A stretch of DNA of 36,341 nucleotides. Source: an uncultured Lachnospiraceae bacterium. GTDB taxonomy: Bacteria > Bacillota > Clostridia > Lachnospirales > Lachnospiraceae. Positions 23,112 to 32,079 of this stretch are shown here, in pieces. The stretch is from the NCBI GenBank assembly GCA_910577165.1, contig CAJTLX010000033.1:1-36341 (forward strand), written 5' to 3'. The notes under the pieces were generated by a model. That model ran no database searches. It had not been told where the DNA came from and saw only the letters and a list, made by a program, of their open reading frames with translations. Position numbers and translations under genes: made by a program. Position 1 is the first letter of the stretch; every line of letters starts with the position of its first letter.

Positions 23112-25712
23112 CTACTCTGATTCTGCATCCACCCTAACATATGCGGACAGTTCATTATCTGCCGCATCAATTACAATAGTATCCCCGCTTCCAACCTTGT
23201 CGGAAAGAATCAGTCTTGCCGAGAGCGTTTCCACATTCTTTTGCAGATAACGGCGCAGCGGGCGCGCTCCGTAAACCGGATCATAGGCGTTCTTGATAAT
23301 CAGTTCCTTCGCCGCTTTTGTCAGTTCCACCGAGATCTCCTTGTCGGAAAGTCTATGATTTAACTCCCCGATCATCAGATCTAAGATATCACCAATATTT
23401 TCAGAAGTCAGCGGTTTAAAGAGGATCGTCTCGTCTAAACGGTTTAAAAATTCTGGACGGAAATGTGTCCTTAATTCCTCCATTACCGCCTTTGCACAGT
23501 TTTCTGAGATCTCCCCTTCCGGCGTGATCCCCTCTAATAGATACGAGGAGCCAATATTGGAAGTCATAATCAGGATTGTATTTTTAAAATCGACCGTGCG
23601 CCCCTGCGAGTCCGTGATCCTGCCGTCGTCAAGCACCTGCAACAGCACATTGAACACATCCGGATGCGCCTTCTCTATCTCGTCAAACAGCACGACGGAG
23701 TACGGCTTTCTGCGCACAGCCTCGGTAAGCTGCCCGCCCTCCTCGTAGCCAACATATCCTGGCGGCGCGCCAATAAGGCGGGATACCGAGTACTTCTCCA
23801 TATACTCGCTCATATCAATACGCACCATATTCGCCTCGTTATCAAATAAGGCAGCAGCAAGTGCCTTGGCTAACTCGGTCTTTCCCACACCAGTTGGTCC
23901 TAGGAATAAGAAGGAACCAATCGGCTTACTCGGATCTTTAATGCCCGCCTTTGAGCGCAGAATCGCGTCCGCCACACGGCTTACGCCGTCCTCCTGACCA
24001 ATCACGCGCCGGTGCAGCTCATCATCAAGATGAAGCGTCTTATTTCGCTCACTCTCCGTTAATTTTGCCACCGGAATCCCCGTCCAGCGCGAGACAATGC
24101 GGGCGATCTCCTCCTCGGAAACGCTCTCGTGTACAAGCGTATGTCCCTCCTGTCTTACGCGGTCTTCCTCCTCCTCAAGCTGCTTTTTGATTGCTGGAAG
24201 TCTGCCGTATTTTAACTCCGCTGCCCGGTTTAAATCGTACTCGCGCTCTGCAATCTGGATCTCATTGTTCACGGTTTCCAATTCTTCGCGCAGCACACGC
24301 ACCTTTTCAACGGAAGCCTTCTCATTGTCCCATCTTGCCTTTTGATTCGCAAATTCCTCGCGCAATTCTGCAAGATCTTTACTCAACGCTTCCAAACGCT
24401 CACGACTTAACCGGTCATCTTCCCTTTTTAGTGCCGCCTCCTCAATCTCCATCTGCATAATGCGCCGTCTGGTATCATCAAGTTCTGTCGGCATCGAGTC
24501 GAGCTCCGTCTTGATCAGCGCGCACGCCTCATCCACCAGATCGATTGCCTTGTCGGGCAGGAAACGATCGCTGATATAGCGGTTTGAGAGCGTCGCCGCA
24601 GAAACAAGCGCGCTGTCATTGATCTTTACGCCGTGAAATACCTCGTAACGCTCCTTTAATCCGCGCAGGATCGAGATGGTATCCTCCACGGTCGGCTCGT
24701 CAACCATCACCGGCTGGAACCTGCGCTCAAGCGCGGCATCCTTCTCAATATACATCCGGTACTCATTTAAGGTCGTCGCACCGATACAGTGCAGCTCACC
24801 GCGCGCCAACATCGGCTTTAACATATTTCCGGCATCCATCGCGCCCTCGGTCTTTCCCGCGCCCACAATGGTGTGCAATTCATCAATAAAAAGAATAATC
24901 TGCCCATCGCTCTTTTTGACTTCCTCAAGCACCGCTTTTAAACGCTCCTCAAATTCCCCGCGATATTTTGCACCGGCAACTAAAGCACCCATATCCAGCG
25001 CGTAAAGTTTCTTCTCCTTCAGGGCTTCCGGCACGTCACCGCGCACAATTCGCTGTGCTAAGCCCTCCACTACGGCGGTTTTTCCCACGCCCGGCTCGCC
25101 GATAAGCACCGGATTATTCTTGGTCTTTCTCGACAGAATGCGGATCACATTGCGGATCTCGGCATCCCTGCCAATCACCGGGTCAAGCTTTTGCGCGCGC
25201 GCCCGCTCTACCAAATCAACGGCATATTTTTCCAGTGTGTCATAAGTTGCTTCTGGGTTGTCGCTCACCACCTTCTGATTTCCGCGCACAGTGGCCAACG
25301 CTGCTAAGAAACGCTCCCTGTCAATGCGAAAATCCTTGAAAAGTTCCTTTACTTCGCGGCTCTGATTCTTTAACAGGCTCAGAAAAATATGCTCGACGGA
25401 AACATACTCGTCGCCCATCGCCTTTGCCTCGTTCTCCGCATAGATCAGTACTTTATTTAAGTCATTGCTGATATAAACCTGACCGCCCTGCACCTTGGGT
25501 CGCTTCTTTAACAGTCCCACCACCTGCGCCAAGAATACATCCACATCGATCTCCATCTTCGCAAACAGCTTTGGGATCAATCCGTCGGCATCGCTTAACA
25601 AACAGTGGAGCAAATGCTCCTGCGCAATCTCCTGATGCCCGTAATCATAGGCGAGTTTCTCGCAGTCCTGAACTGCCTGTATGGATTTTTGAGTAAATTT
25701 ATTTATATTCAT
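23112..25712 (-). CDS. clpB: ClpB disaggregase
   Basis: The product is 866 residues, full length for ClpB. It is a two-ring AAA+ ATPase that works with DnaK to pull proteins out of aggregates after stress. The N-domain is about 1-150. The first ATPase domain has Walker A GEPGVGKTAV and Walker B ILFIDELH. The ClpB-specific coiled-coil M-domain (about 400-525, rich in Glu/Arg/Leu) is present, which separates it from ClpC and ClpA. The second domain has GPTGVGKTELAKAL and VVLFDEIEKAHPD. AGGAGGG precedes the ATG. I see neither a CIRCE element nor a CtsR-type direct repeat upstream. Confidence 0.97.
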   Translation of the reverse strand: MNINKFTQKSIQAVQDCEKLAYDYGHQEIAQEHLLHCLLSDADGLIPKLFAKMEIDVDVFLAQVVGLLKKRPKVQGGQVYISNDLNKVLIYAENEAKAMGDEYVSVEHIFLSLLKNQSREVKELFKDFRIDRERFLAALATVRGNQKVVSDNPEATYDTLEKYAVDLVERARAQKLDPVIGRDAEIRNVIRILSRKTKNNPVLIGEPGVGKTAVVEGLAQRIVRGDVPEALKEKKLYALDMGALVAGAKYRGEFEERLKAVLEEVKKSDGQIILFIDELHTIVGAGKTEGAMDAGNMLKPMLARGELHCIGATTLNEYRMYIEKDAALERRFQPVMVDEPTVEDTISILRGLKERYEVFHGVKINDSALVSAATLSNRYISDRFLPDKAIDLVDEACALIKTELDSMPTELDDTRRRIMQMEIEEAALKREDDRLSRERLEALSKDLAELREEFANQKARWDNEKASVEKVRVLREELETVNNEIQIAEREYDLNRAAELKYGRLPAIKKQLEEEEDRVRQEGHTLVHESVSEEEIARIVSRWTGIPVAKLTESERNKTLHLDDELHRRVIGQEDGVSRVADAILRSKAGIKDPSKPIGSFLFLGPTGVGKTELAKALAAALFDNEANMVRIDMSEYMEKYSVSRLIGAPPGYVGYEEGGQLTEAVRRKPYSVVLFDEIEKAHPDVFNVLLQVLDDGRITDSQGRTVDFKNTILIMTSNIGSSYLLEGITPEGEISENCAKAVMEELRTHFRPEFLNRLDETILFKPLTSENIGDILDLMIGELNHRLSDKEISVELTKAAKELIIKNAYDPVYGARPLRRYLQKNVETLSARLILSDKVGSGDTIVIDAADNELSAYVRVDAESE

Positions 25713-25792
25713 ACAATCCCTCCTATTCTAACAGCTCGCGCCAACTCTGCACTGCTGCTCTTTTCTTGTTTTATCTTACTTGTTCTATATCT

Positions 25793-25821
25793 ACTATAAC
25801 ACTGAATTTTCTAAATTGCAA
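25793..25821 (-). promoter_or_regulatory. Sigma-A promoter of clpB
   Basis: The minus strand has TTGCAA (25816-25821) and TATAGT (25793-25798) at 17-base spacing, with a TG one base before the -10. The leader is about 75 bases. No CIRCE or CtsR box overlaps it. Confidence 0.6.
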
Positions 25822-25874
25822 TTGTTATTTTGCACAAATTTTTTTAAATTTTTATGGAAAAAATTGATCTTTTA

Positions 25875-25913
25875 TTTAGCTGCATAATTCCTCTCCGCAT
25901 CCATGTGCATAAA
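25875..25913 (-). repeat. 39-bp dispersed repeat, copy 2
   Basis: It matches 9594-9632 at 38 of 39 positions and, like that copy, follows a minus-strand terminator hairpin directly. Beyond it the two loci share nothing clear. Confidence 0.75.
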
Positions 25914-25955
25914 AACAGCCATAGAAGGCAGGTGCGTCCTCCCGCTTTCTATGGC
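25911..25955 (-). terminator. Terminator of the hflK-hflC-hydrolase operon
   Basis: GCCATAGAA (25918-25926) pairs with TTCTATGGC (25947-25955). On the minus strand the hairpin is followed by TGTTTTTAT. It starts ten bases after the hydrolase stop codon. Confidence 0.75.
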
Positions 25956-25965
25956 AATCCCTCTT

Positions 25966-27534
25966 CTACGGTTCTTCCTCTTCCCCGTCCATCCATGCTG
26001 CAATGGTATCGATTACTTCCGGTGCTACCTGTGCTTTTGTGTCGTACTCCGTAACATTCATCGTGCCGTCGGATAACATAAACAGATGGTTTAGACCCTC
26101 AAAAAGCTTGAATGTGACATTTGATTTGCCCTCCAAAAGCACCTGCCATGCCGCGTAATCCCTGTCCGGGTATACCTGAAAATCCGCGTCCCCCTGCAAA
26201 ATTAAGATTGGGATCTCAAGGTCTTTAGCTGCGTTTGCAGAATCAATTTCTGCCAGCGAAGCCCAGTAATATCCGGACACACCGAAAAGTGCCTCAGAAA
26301 GTCTTTCCTTATCTATGTCCGCCGCTCCTCCCCGAACATCAGCCACCAGCGAAAGCACTTTTTCATATTCTTCTTGCAGCATTTGCCTCAAGTTTTGTTC
26401 CTCCGCCTCGCCAAGCTTTGCCATCTCAATTGCCGCGATATTCTGATCATACACAATTTCCCAGAGCCCCCTCGGCGAGCCAGCTAAGGAGATCATCCCT
26501 GCAATTTTCGGATTTTTCTCTGCAATATATGGCGCGAGCATACCGCCAAGACTATGCCCCAACACATAGATCCGACTTTTATCGATCTCTTGCTCTTCCA
26601 AAAACTTAATTGCCGCCGCCACATCGTCAAGCACTTCATCCTGTATGGTGATATTGTCCGCTGCTAATTCCGGATACTGATAATAACGCTTATTGTAGCG
26701 CAGCGAAGCAATTCCCTTTTTTGCTAATGCCTGTGCAATATCCGCAAACGGTGTGTTTCCCGCCGCGCCGATTGTCTCATTCTTATCGCTCTGTCCTGAA
26801 CCATGAACAAGCAATACCACCGGAGGATTCTCGATCCCATTTGGCAGGGTAAGAAGCCCGCTTAACGGATAATTTTTCTCCCCGATACTCACCTCATATT
26901 CCTTGTACTCCTCGGTTTCTTCCGGGGCGGTTTCTGGCAGCGTATAGGTCAGATAGATCCCGGCAACCGCGCCCGCTGAATCATAGGTAACGGAGAGAAT
27001 TACAATCTTTGTCTGATAGGGAATCTGTACATTTGTTACCACATATCCGCCAAAATCTTCAATGCTTCCCTCAGTATCCCCCGATACCGAAAAATTTAGG
27101 AAAGAGGACTCCGCGATCCTCTCGTCAGAAACTGGATCTCCAAGTCCTTGTACCGCCTGTTTCCATGCCGATTTCATCTCCCGTTCCGAGAGTATTTCCT
27201 TTATCTCGCCGGAAAATTCATCGCATACTGAGAAATCCCCCGCAAGCATTTCCCCCGCATAGGAAATTGTCTTCTCCCGAAAATAATCAAGAATCTCCGC
27301 GGCGGTTTTATAGGGAACAGAATCGGAAATTTCCTCCTTATCCTGTATATTTTCACCGGAGGAGCCCGAATCTACAGTACTGTCGGTTGGCTCTGGTTTT
27401 TCTGAAATTTGCAGAATATTGCTAGGAAGCGGATCTTTCTTTGGCTCCTCCTTATTACAGGCTGCCATAAAAACAAATGCCATACATAGCCCAAGAATTT
27501 TTACTTTTATGTGTTTCCCCTCATATTGTGGCAT
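25966..27534 (-). CDS. Lipoprotein with DUF3887-like and alpha/beta-hydrolase domains
   Basis: The product is 522 residues. The signal sequence ends in the lipobox FMAAC (Cys near residue 26), so it is anchored outside the membrane. A Ser/Asp/Glu linker follows. The region about 75-200 looks like a DUF3887-type domain. The hydrolase domain has the nucleophile elbow GHSLGG (near 325-330), an Asp in ILQGDADFQV and a His in EGLNHLF, a complete catalytic triad, and an oxyanion-side HGSGQSD. It may act on a cell-wall or lipid-type ester. AAGGAG precedes the ATG, 40 bases after hflC, so it shares the hflKC transcript. Confidence 0.8.
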   Translation of the reverse strand: MPQYEGKHIKVKILGLCMAFVFMAACNKEEPKKDPLPSNILQISEKPEPTDSTVDSGSSGENIQDKEEISDSVPYKTAAEILDYFREKTISYAGEMLAGDFSVCDEFSGEIKEILSEREMKSAWKQAVQGLGDPVSDERIAESSFLNFSVSGDTEGSIEDFGGYVVTNVQIPYQTKIVILSVTYDSAGAVAGIYLTYTLPETAPEETEEYKEYEVSIGEKNYPLSGLLTLPNGIENPPVVLLVHGSGQSDKNETIGAAGNTPFADIAQALAKKGIASLRYNKRYYQYPELAADNITIQDEVLDDVAAAIKFLEEQEIDKSRIYVLGHSLGGMLAPYIAEKNPKIAGMISLAGSPRGLWEIVYDQNIAAIEMAKLGEAEEQNLRQMLQEEYEKVLSLVADVRGGAADIDKERLSEALFGVSGYYWASLAEIDSANAAKDLEIPILILQGDADFQVYPDRDYAAWQVLLEGKSNVTFKLFEGLNHLFMLSDGTMNVTEYDTKAQVAPEVIDTIAAWMDGEEEEP

Positions 27535-27574
27535 CGTTTCACTCCTTTTCCATCCACAATTTTACTGCCAGAAA

Positions 27575-28546
27575 CTACTCAATTGTGCCAAAAATCTGCG
27601 CGATCGGCGAATCCGGTGCTAAAATCAAGGTCTTATCCTTCCCCTGCATCATAATTTTCGCCGCGTCAAGCGCGCGCACAAAGGTATAGAAATCGCTGCG
27701 TTTCTCGTCCGCATAGGCACTCGCAAGAATCCGCATATACTCCGCTTCCCCGGCAGCAATGGTCTTCTCTGCTTCTGCCGCCGCCTGCGAGAGTTTGATC
27801 GCGATCTCATTGTCTGTCTGATTGCGGATCTTTTTTGCCTCGGAAGCACCCTGCGCGGTAAATGTCGCCGCAATATTGTTGCGCTCTGAGATCATGCGAT
27901 CGTAAACCGCATTTTTATTGTCATCTGGCAGATCAAGATGCTTAGTTTGCACACTGACCAGCGCGATCCCATAGCGGGAAAGCCCATCCCCAATATTTTC
28001 CATAATCGCGGCATCCAGCACACCACCACGCCCGCTAATCACATCGAACTGATTCATACTGCTGATCACATTTTTTAACGAGTTATACACTATTGTATTT
28101 AAACGGCTCTCTGCCTCGCTGCGCGAATTTAATGTCTGTACATAGAGCCTTGGATCAACAATTTGCCATAGTATATAACTGTCCGCAACCATAGTTTTCT
28201 TGTCGAGCGTAATCACATCTGACTCCTTTAAATCATAGAGCAGCACTTCCCGATCCAGTTTTATCTCTGTTTCTAAAAACGGAATTTTAAAGCTAAGCCC
28301 GGAAGTCGAAACCACGCGCTCCACCTTGCCAAAACGCTTAATTAATGTGTACTCGTCCTCCTCCGTCACCACACACGCCATATCACAGATGGCCAACAGC
28401 AAAAGAACAAAAACAATAAGCAGAGTATTGCGCACCGGGTGGGATTTCTTTACGCGCTTTGGCTTTCCCTGCCCACCGGAATGATTAGAATTGTTGTCCT
28501 CGTTCTTTTTCTCTACATAACTGTAGGAATAGGTTGAATCTCCCAT
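27575..28546 (-). CDS. hflC: HflC, SPFH membrane protein
   Basis: The product is 323 residues. A cytoplasmic or extended N-terminus (about 1-38) precedes one membrane helix (about 40-58). The SPFH/band-7 domain follows (about 60-240), then a helical segment with Ala/Glu repeats typical of the HflC end. HflK and HflC form a ring-shaped cage around the FtsH protease and modulate its access to substrates. AGAGGAGG precedes the ATG, 36 bases after hflK. The Asn/Ser/Gly-rich N-terminus is longer than in proteobacterial HflC. Confidence 0.9.
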   Translation of the reverse strand: MGDSTYSYSYVEKKNEDNNSNHSGGQGKPKRVKKSHPVRNTLLIVFVLLLLAICDMACVVTEEDEYTLIKRFGKVERVVSTSGLSFKIPFLETEIKLDREVLLYDLKESDVITLDKKTMVADSYILWQIVDPRLYVQTLNSRSEAESRLNTIVYNSLKNVISSMNQFDVISGRGGVLDAAIMENIGDGLSRYGIALVSVQTKHLDLPDDNKNAVYDRMISERNNIAATFTAQGASEAKKIRNQTDNEIAIKLSQAAAEAEKTIAAGEAEYMRILASAYADEKRSDFYTFVRALDAAKIMMQGKDKTLILAPDSPIAQIFGTIE

Positions 28547-28582
28547 TTTTTTCCTCCTCTTTTTCTCTTACAAAGATTCAAA

Positions 28583-29608
28583 TTACTCGTCCGCCGCTTG
28601 ATCTTTTGGTTCAATCGGCGCGGTCGGTGTGGTATTCTCTTCCCCTTCTGCCGGCTTAATAAAGGAATCCAATGGAAGCACAGTCTGCATATCTGTCTGT
28701 GAACCGCCGATAATCACTTTCATCTCCGGCAGTACTTCCTCCATCGTCTCAAAAAACATTCTCTGCTTCGTGATCAGCGGATTTTTTACATATTCCTCAT
28801 ACATTGCATTAAAGCGTGCTACCTGACCTTCCGCCTCATTGATGCGCGCCTGCTTTTTTGCATCCGCTTCCTTAGCGATCTGATCCACGTCCGCCTCCGC
28901 TGCCGGAAGTGCCTCATTGCGGTACTTGTTCGCATTGTTGATCACGGTCTCCTTCTCCTGCTTTGCGGTCTCAACTGCTTTAAATGCCTCAAGTACCGCG
29001 TCAGTCGGCGGCTCCGCATCCTGGATGGTGATATTGATTAACTGCAAGCCAATATCGCGCTCCTCAAGTTCCGCCACAATTTTTTCCCGGATCACTGCCT
29101 GAATCTCATTTTTCCCGCTTGTGATCACACTGTCCACATCGTAGGCACTGATGGTCGAGCGAATATGACTCTGCGCAATATTTTTTAAAATCACCACGGG
29201 CTTTTCCGAGGCATACAACGCTTTGATCGGATTGCTCACTTTATATTCCACATAAAAATCTACATCGACAAAATTAAAATCAGAGGTGATCATTAATGCT
29301 TCGTCCGGAACGGTCACATTCGTTTCAATATCATAGCCGACAGTAAATCCCTTAATTGTTGTATCCACCATGGTTACTTTCTGGATAAACGGAATCTTAA
29401 AATGCAGCCCCGGTTCACTCACACAGGATGGTGTTCCAAATGTAGTAATCACCGCCTGTTCCTGCTCACCAATCGTGTAAAATGCTTTGCTTCCCACAAT
29501 AAGTACAAGAAGAATCAGTGCGATGAGACCACCGATCTTAAACATCTTCCCCGCATCCACATTGTTAGAATTCCTCCTCCAGTTTCCATACTGTCCTCCA
29601 TCTACCAT
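28583..29608 (-). CDS. hflK: HflK, SPFH membrane protein
   Basis: The product is 341 residues. A short Asn-rich N-terminus is followed by one membrane helix (about 24-43) and the SPFH domain (about 45-250). TIGEQEQAVITTFG is the usual start of the domain. The Ala/Glu-rich helix about 215-275 and the Glu/Pro-rich tail fit HflK. It forms hetero-oligomers with HflC and restrains FtsH. GAGGAG precedes the ATG. A copy of the leader repeat with an extended -10 box lies upstream (29662-29754), so transcription may start inside that repeat. Confidence 0.9.
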   Translation of the reverse strand: MVDGGQYGNWRRNSNNVDAGKMFKIGGLIALILLVLIVGSKAFYTIGEQEQAVITTFGTPSCVSEPGLHFKIPFIQKVTMVDTTIKGFTVGYDIETNVTVPDEALMITSDFNFVDVDFYVEYKVSNPIKALYASEKPVVILKNIAQSHIRSTISAYDVDSVITSGKNEIQAVIREKIVAELEERDIGLQLINITIQDAEPPTDAVLEAFKAVETAKQEKETVINNANKYRNEALPAAEADVDQIAKEADAKKQARINEAEGQVARFNAMYEEYVKNPLITKQRMFFETMEEVLPEMKVIIGGSQTDMQTVLPLDSFIKPAEGEENTTPTAPIEPKDQAADE

Positions 29609-29661
29609 AAGCTCCTCATTTCTGCGCCGCCAAATTAGAAAATTCCCGACGGCGGCGCGAC

Positions 29662-29754
29662 CTCCGGGAAATGCGCATGATTCGAAGAAGAAATTATTCT
29701 CCCTTTGGTCGAATGCGAATCAGCGCAGGTATAATGTCTGACGACATTATACCA
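29662..29754 (-). repeat. Leader repeat element, hflK copy
   Basis: On the minus strand it starts TGGTATAATGTCG, contains an 11-bp palindrome (29728-29753, four-base loop), then GATTCGCATTCGACC and a T/A-rich hairpin ending at ATGCGCAT. It is clearly related to the tandem units before cca, in the same orientation relative to its gene. The -10-like TATAAT is 29746-29751. Compared with the cca units, the palindrome has a coupled change (ATC/GAT to GTC/GAC). Confidence 0.75.
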
Positions 29755-29813
29755 TGTACTTCTTTAAATACGGACAAAAAAACATTAAATTTTGCTTAAA
29801 AATTTCTAGGGTT

Positions 29814-30473
29814 CTACTGCTGATGTGCCATACACCAGGTATATAATTCCTCCGCGTCCTTAACTAAGCCTACCACCCCCGCCTGTAAGAGTTCTTCCCC
29901 GCTCCCGTACCCGTACAGAACACCAAGACAGTCCATCCCGAATTCTTTCGCGCCAAGTGCATCGTATTTGCGGTCGCCAATCATTAGAACCTGCTCCGTC
30001 CCATGTACATTTAAGCAGTCCAATGTATATTCAATCACACTTGATTTCTGACAGCGGGACAGATCAAGAGAGGCTCCGCCAATCACCTCAAAGTATTGCG
30101 CCAGATCAAAATGTTTCAATATTTTTTTTGCCATATCCATTGGCTTTGAGGTCGCGGTCGCCAGCACAAACCCCGCTTCCCTCAATTTAAAAAGTGTCTG
30201 TGCAATTCCTGGATACTCCTTATTTTCCGCCCATCCGACAGTGGTATAACGCTCCCGGTATTTTTTTATCCCCCGCTCCGCCTCTTCCTTCGTAAACCCA
30301 TAGCCCTCCATAAAACTTTCGATTAGCGGCGGTCCAATCATCCAGGTAAGCTGGTTGATATCTGGCTCATCAATTCCGAAATCCTTTAGTGCGTACTGGA
30401 AACATTTGGTAATTCCCTCCTTTGGATCGGTCAATGTCCCATCCAAATCAAAAAGCAAATATTGATATCCCAT
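29814..30473 (-). CDS. HAD-superfamily phosphatase, phosphoglycolate phosphatase-like
   Basis: The product is 219 residues. Motif I is LFDLDGTLTDP with nucleophile Asp near residue 8 and acid/base Asp two later. Motif II is ATATSKP, motif III Lys is in the MAKKIL helix, and motif IV is MIGDRKYDALGA. A helical cap lies between motifs I and II, as in subfamily IA enzymes such as phosphoglycolate phosphatase and beta-phosphoglucomutase. The real substrate is unknown. The start at 30473 is preferred because GGAG precedes it at the right distance; the ATG four codons upstream has no site. It is the last gene of the CotS-like/PEGA/HAD group, 51 bases after the PEGA gene. Confidence 0.85.
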   Translation of the reverse strand: MGYQYLLFDLDGTLTDPKEGITKCFQYALKDFGIDEPDINQLTWMIGPPLIESFMEGYGFTKEEAERGIKKYRERYTTVGWAENKEYPGIAQTLFKLREAGFVLATATSKPMDMAKKILKHFDLAQYFEVIGGASLDLSRCQKSSVIEYTLDCLNVHGTEQVLMIGDRKYDALGAKEFGMDCLGVLYGYGSGEELLQAGVVGLVKDAEELYTWCMAHQQ

Positions 30474-30524
30474 TTTTTTCTCCATTCTTTAGGAAATATT
30501 ATTCCAATTTTATTTTCCCCTATG

Positions 30525-32030
30525 CTACTCATCAAAATATCGCCGGAAAATAAAGTCTTCACCGTCGTCGTCCACCTGGATCACATAGGATTTTTTCTCC
30601 TCGCCGCACACCAATTCAAGTTCAAATGTCCCGATAAATTTCTCAAATTCCGCCTTACCTTCCTCTATCACTCCCATATAATCACCGTCCAGATAAATTT
30701 CAACTTCATCGTCCGAGTAGATAATAATATTATGGTCGTCGTCCGTGCGATAGGAACCATCATCGTTTGTGATATTTTCTGAACTATTGTCCGAGGAATT
30801 CCCCGAAGATGTACTGCCCTCATTTGAACTGCTGCCGTCGCCAGTTAAACTACTTCCGCCCTGTCCGCTAGATGAATTGTTCTCCTGCCCGTTTCCGGAT
30901 GGATTTTCCTCACTCTGCCCACCATTTGGTTCAGTAGTCACTCCAGGCTCCTCTTCCACCGGTGCTTCCGGCAAGGAAACCGCCAGTTCCGACGCGGCAC
31001 TCTCCACTTTTAAAACCCCCTCATACGAAATATATCCCCCGGATTCTACCTGAATAGTATAAATTCCATAAGGAAGCTCAACGGGTTGTCCGTAGAAGGT
31101 ATTTTCATTGTTGATAAATAAAAGCGCGCCGATCGGCTGAATTCGGAATGTAACTCTTCCGATTGGATCCGGCACACGGACGTATTCGGTCAGATCAAGC
31201 ACGGTGGTCTGATCCCTGGCAATTGTTGTCTCAAGGGTTGCCTTTAGATCATCATTTTCCACTGTTACCTCAAATGTCCCCTCCTTTAGGGTCAGTTTCA
31301 TTTCCTCCGTAATCTGCGAGATATATTGATTGTTGACCAGAATACTTCCGCCGACATAGTCCTGCCCCTCCTTTAGGGTCAGATATCCATGCCCGCGCTC
31401 CACCACAATCACATATACTTCACTGCCGATCCCTTTAAGTGTAATGCTGTCCTGCTCTAAAAGACTGGACAATTCCACCATTTCTGAGTTGTTATAAATA
31501 TGTAGGGCATCCGAATAGATAAAATTTCTATTGCCCACGGTCAGCATCTCCCTCTTTGTGCTGACCACAAGTCCCGTCTGATAGGGATGTTCCCAAACCT
31601 CCTTCGCGATCGCAACCGAGCGCGCGATTCCCCCGCTTGCCTCATACTCAATTTCAAGAATATCTCCCCGTATTAACTGTCCTGCCACAATTGCCTGCCC
31701 ATATTTATCAGTAATATCTGTTGCACTGGTGTAGGTCAGCCACAGAGTCTTTTCCTCACCCACCCCATAGATTTGCAGGGTTTTTGTCTCCGTGTCCGTA
31801 TACTCTAAGATCCCGATATCCTTTTTGGTTTCCCCGGACGAGGCCGCATAAGTCGGTGCCGGTGTGGGCTTTTTCCCCGGGGAGGAGGCGGGCTTTCTAC
31901 TGTCCGCAGCAACGCGAAAAGCAGCGATCGCAAGGATGATGACCGCTGCCAAAACCATGACAAGCAGAACCGCCCCTTTGGGCGGTCCGCCCGCATACGA
32001 ATGTTTCCGATTTTTGTTTCTGCCATCCAT
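30525..32030 (-). CDS. Membrane-anchored PEGA-domain protein
   Basis: The product is 501 residues. A single N-terminal membrane helix (about 20-42) is followed by a Pro/Ser spacer and several beta-rich domains facing outward. A PEGA-like domain is seen at about 300-350: GALLFINNENTFYGQPVELP then YGIYTIQVESGGY. A low-complexity Gly/Ser/Asn linker (about 358-420) precedes a second short PEGA-like unit with VEIYLDGDYMG. PEGA domains are found in cell-surface and spore-wall proteins and may bind carbohydrate. AAGGAGAC precedes the ATG. It is 49 bases after the CotS-like gene, which suggests co-transcription. Confidence 0.75.
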   Translation of the reverse strand: MDGRNKNRKHSYAGGPPKGAVLLVMVLAAVIILAIAAFRVAADSRKPASSPGKKPTPAPTYAASSGETKKDIGILEYTDTETKTLQIYGVGEEKTLWLTYTSATDITDKYGQAIVAGQLIRGDILEIEYEASGGIARSVAIAKEVWEHPYQTGLVVSTKREMLTVGNRNFIYSDALHIYNNSEMVELSSLLEQDSITLKGIGSEVYVIVVERGHGYLTLKEGQDYVGGSILVNNQYISQITEEMKLTLKEGTFEVTVENDDLKATLETTIARDQTTVLDLTEYVRVPDPIGRVTFRIQPIGALLFINNENTFYGQPVELPYGIYTIQVESGGYISYEGVLKVESAASELAVSLPEAPVEEEPGVTTEPNGGQSEENPSGNGQENNSSSGQGGSSLTGDGSSSNEGSTSSGNSSDNSSENITNDDGSYRTDDDHNIIIYSDDEVEIYLDGDYMGVIEEGKAEFEKFIGTFELELVCGEEKKSYVIQVDDDGEDFIFRRYFDE

Positions 32031-32079
32031 CGTGTTGTCTCCTTCTTTTTTATCTTCCGATATATTATACCATATAATT

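Noticed and set aside
25713..25800. CIRCE or CtsR operator for clpB
   Set aside because: Neither the CIRCE inverted repeat nor CtsR heptad repeats are present near the promoter.
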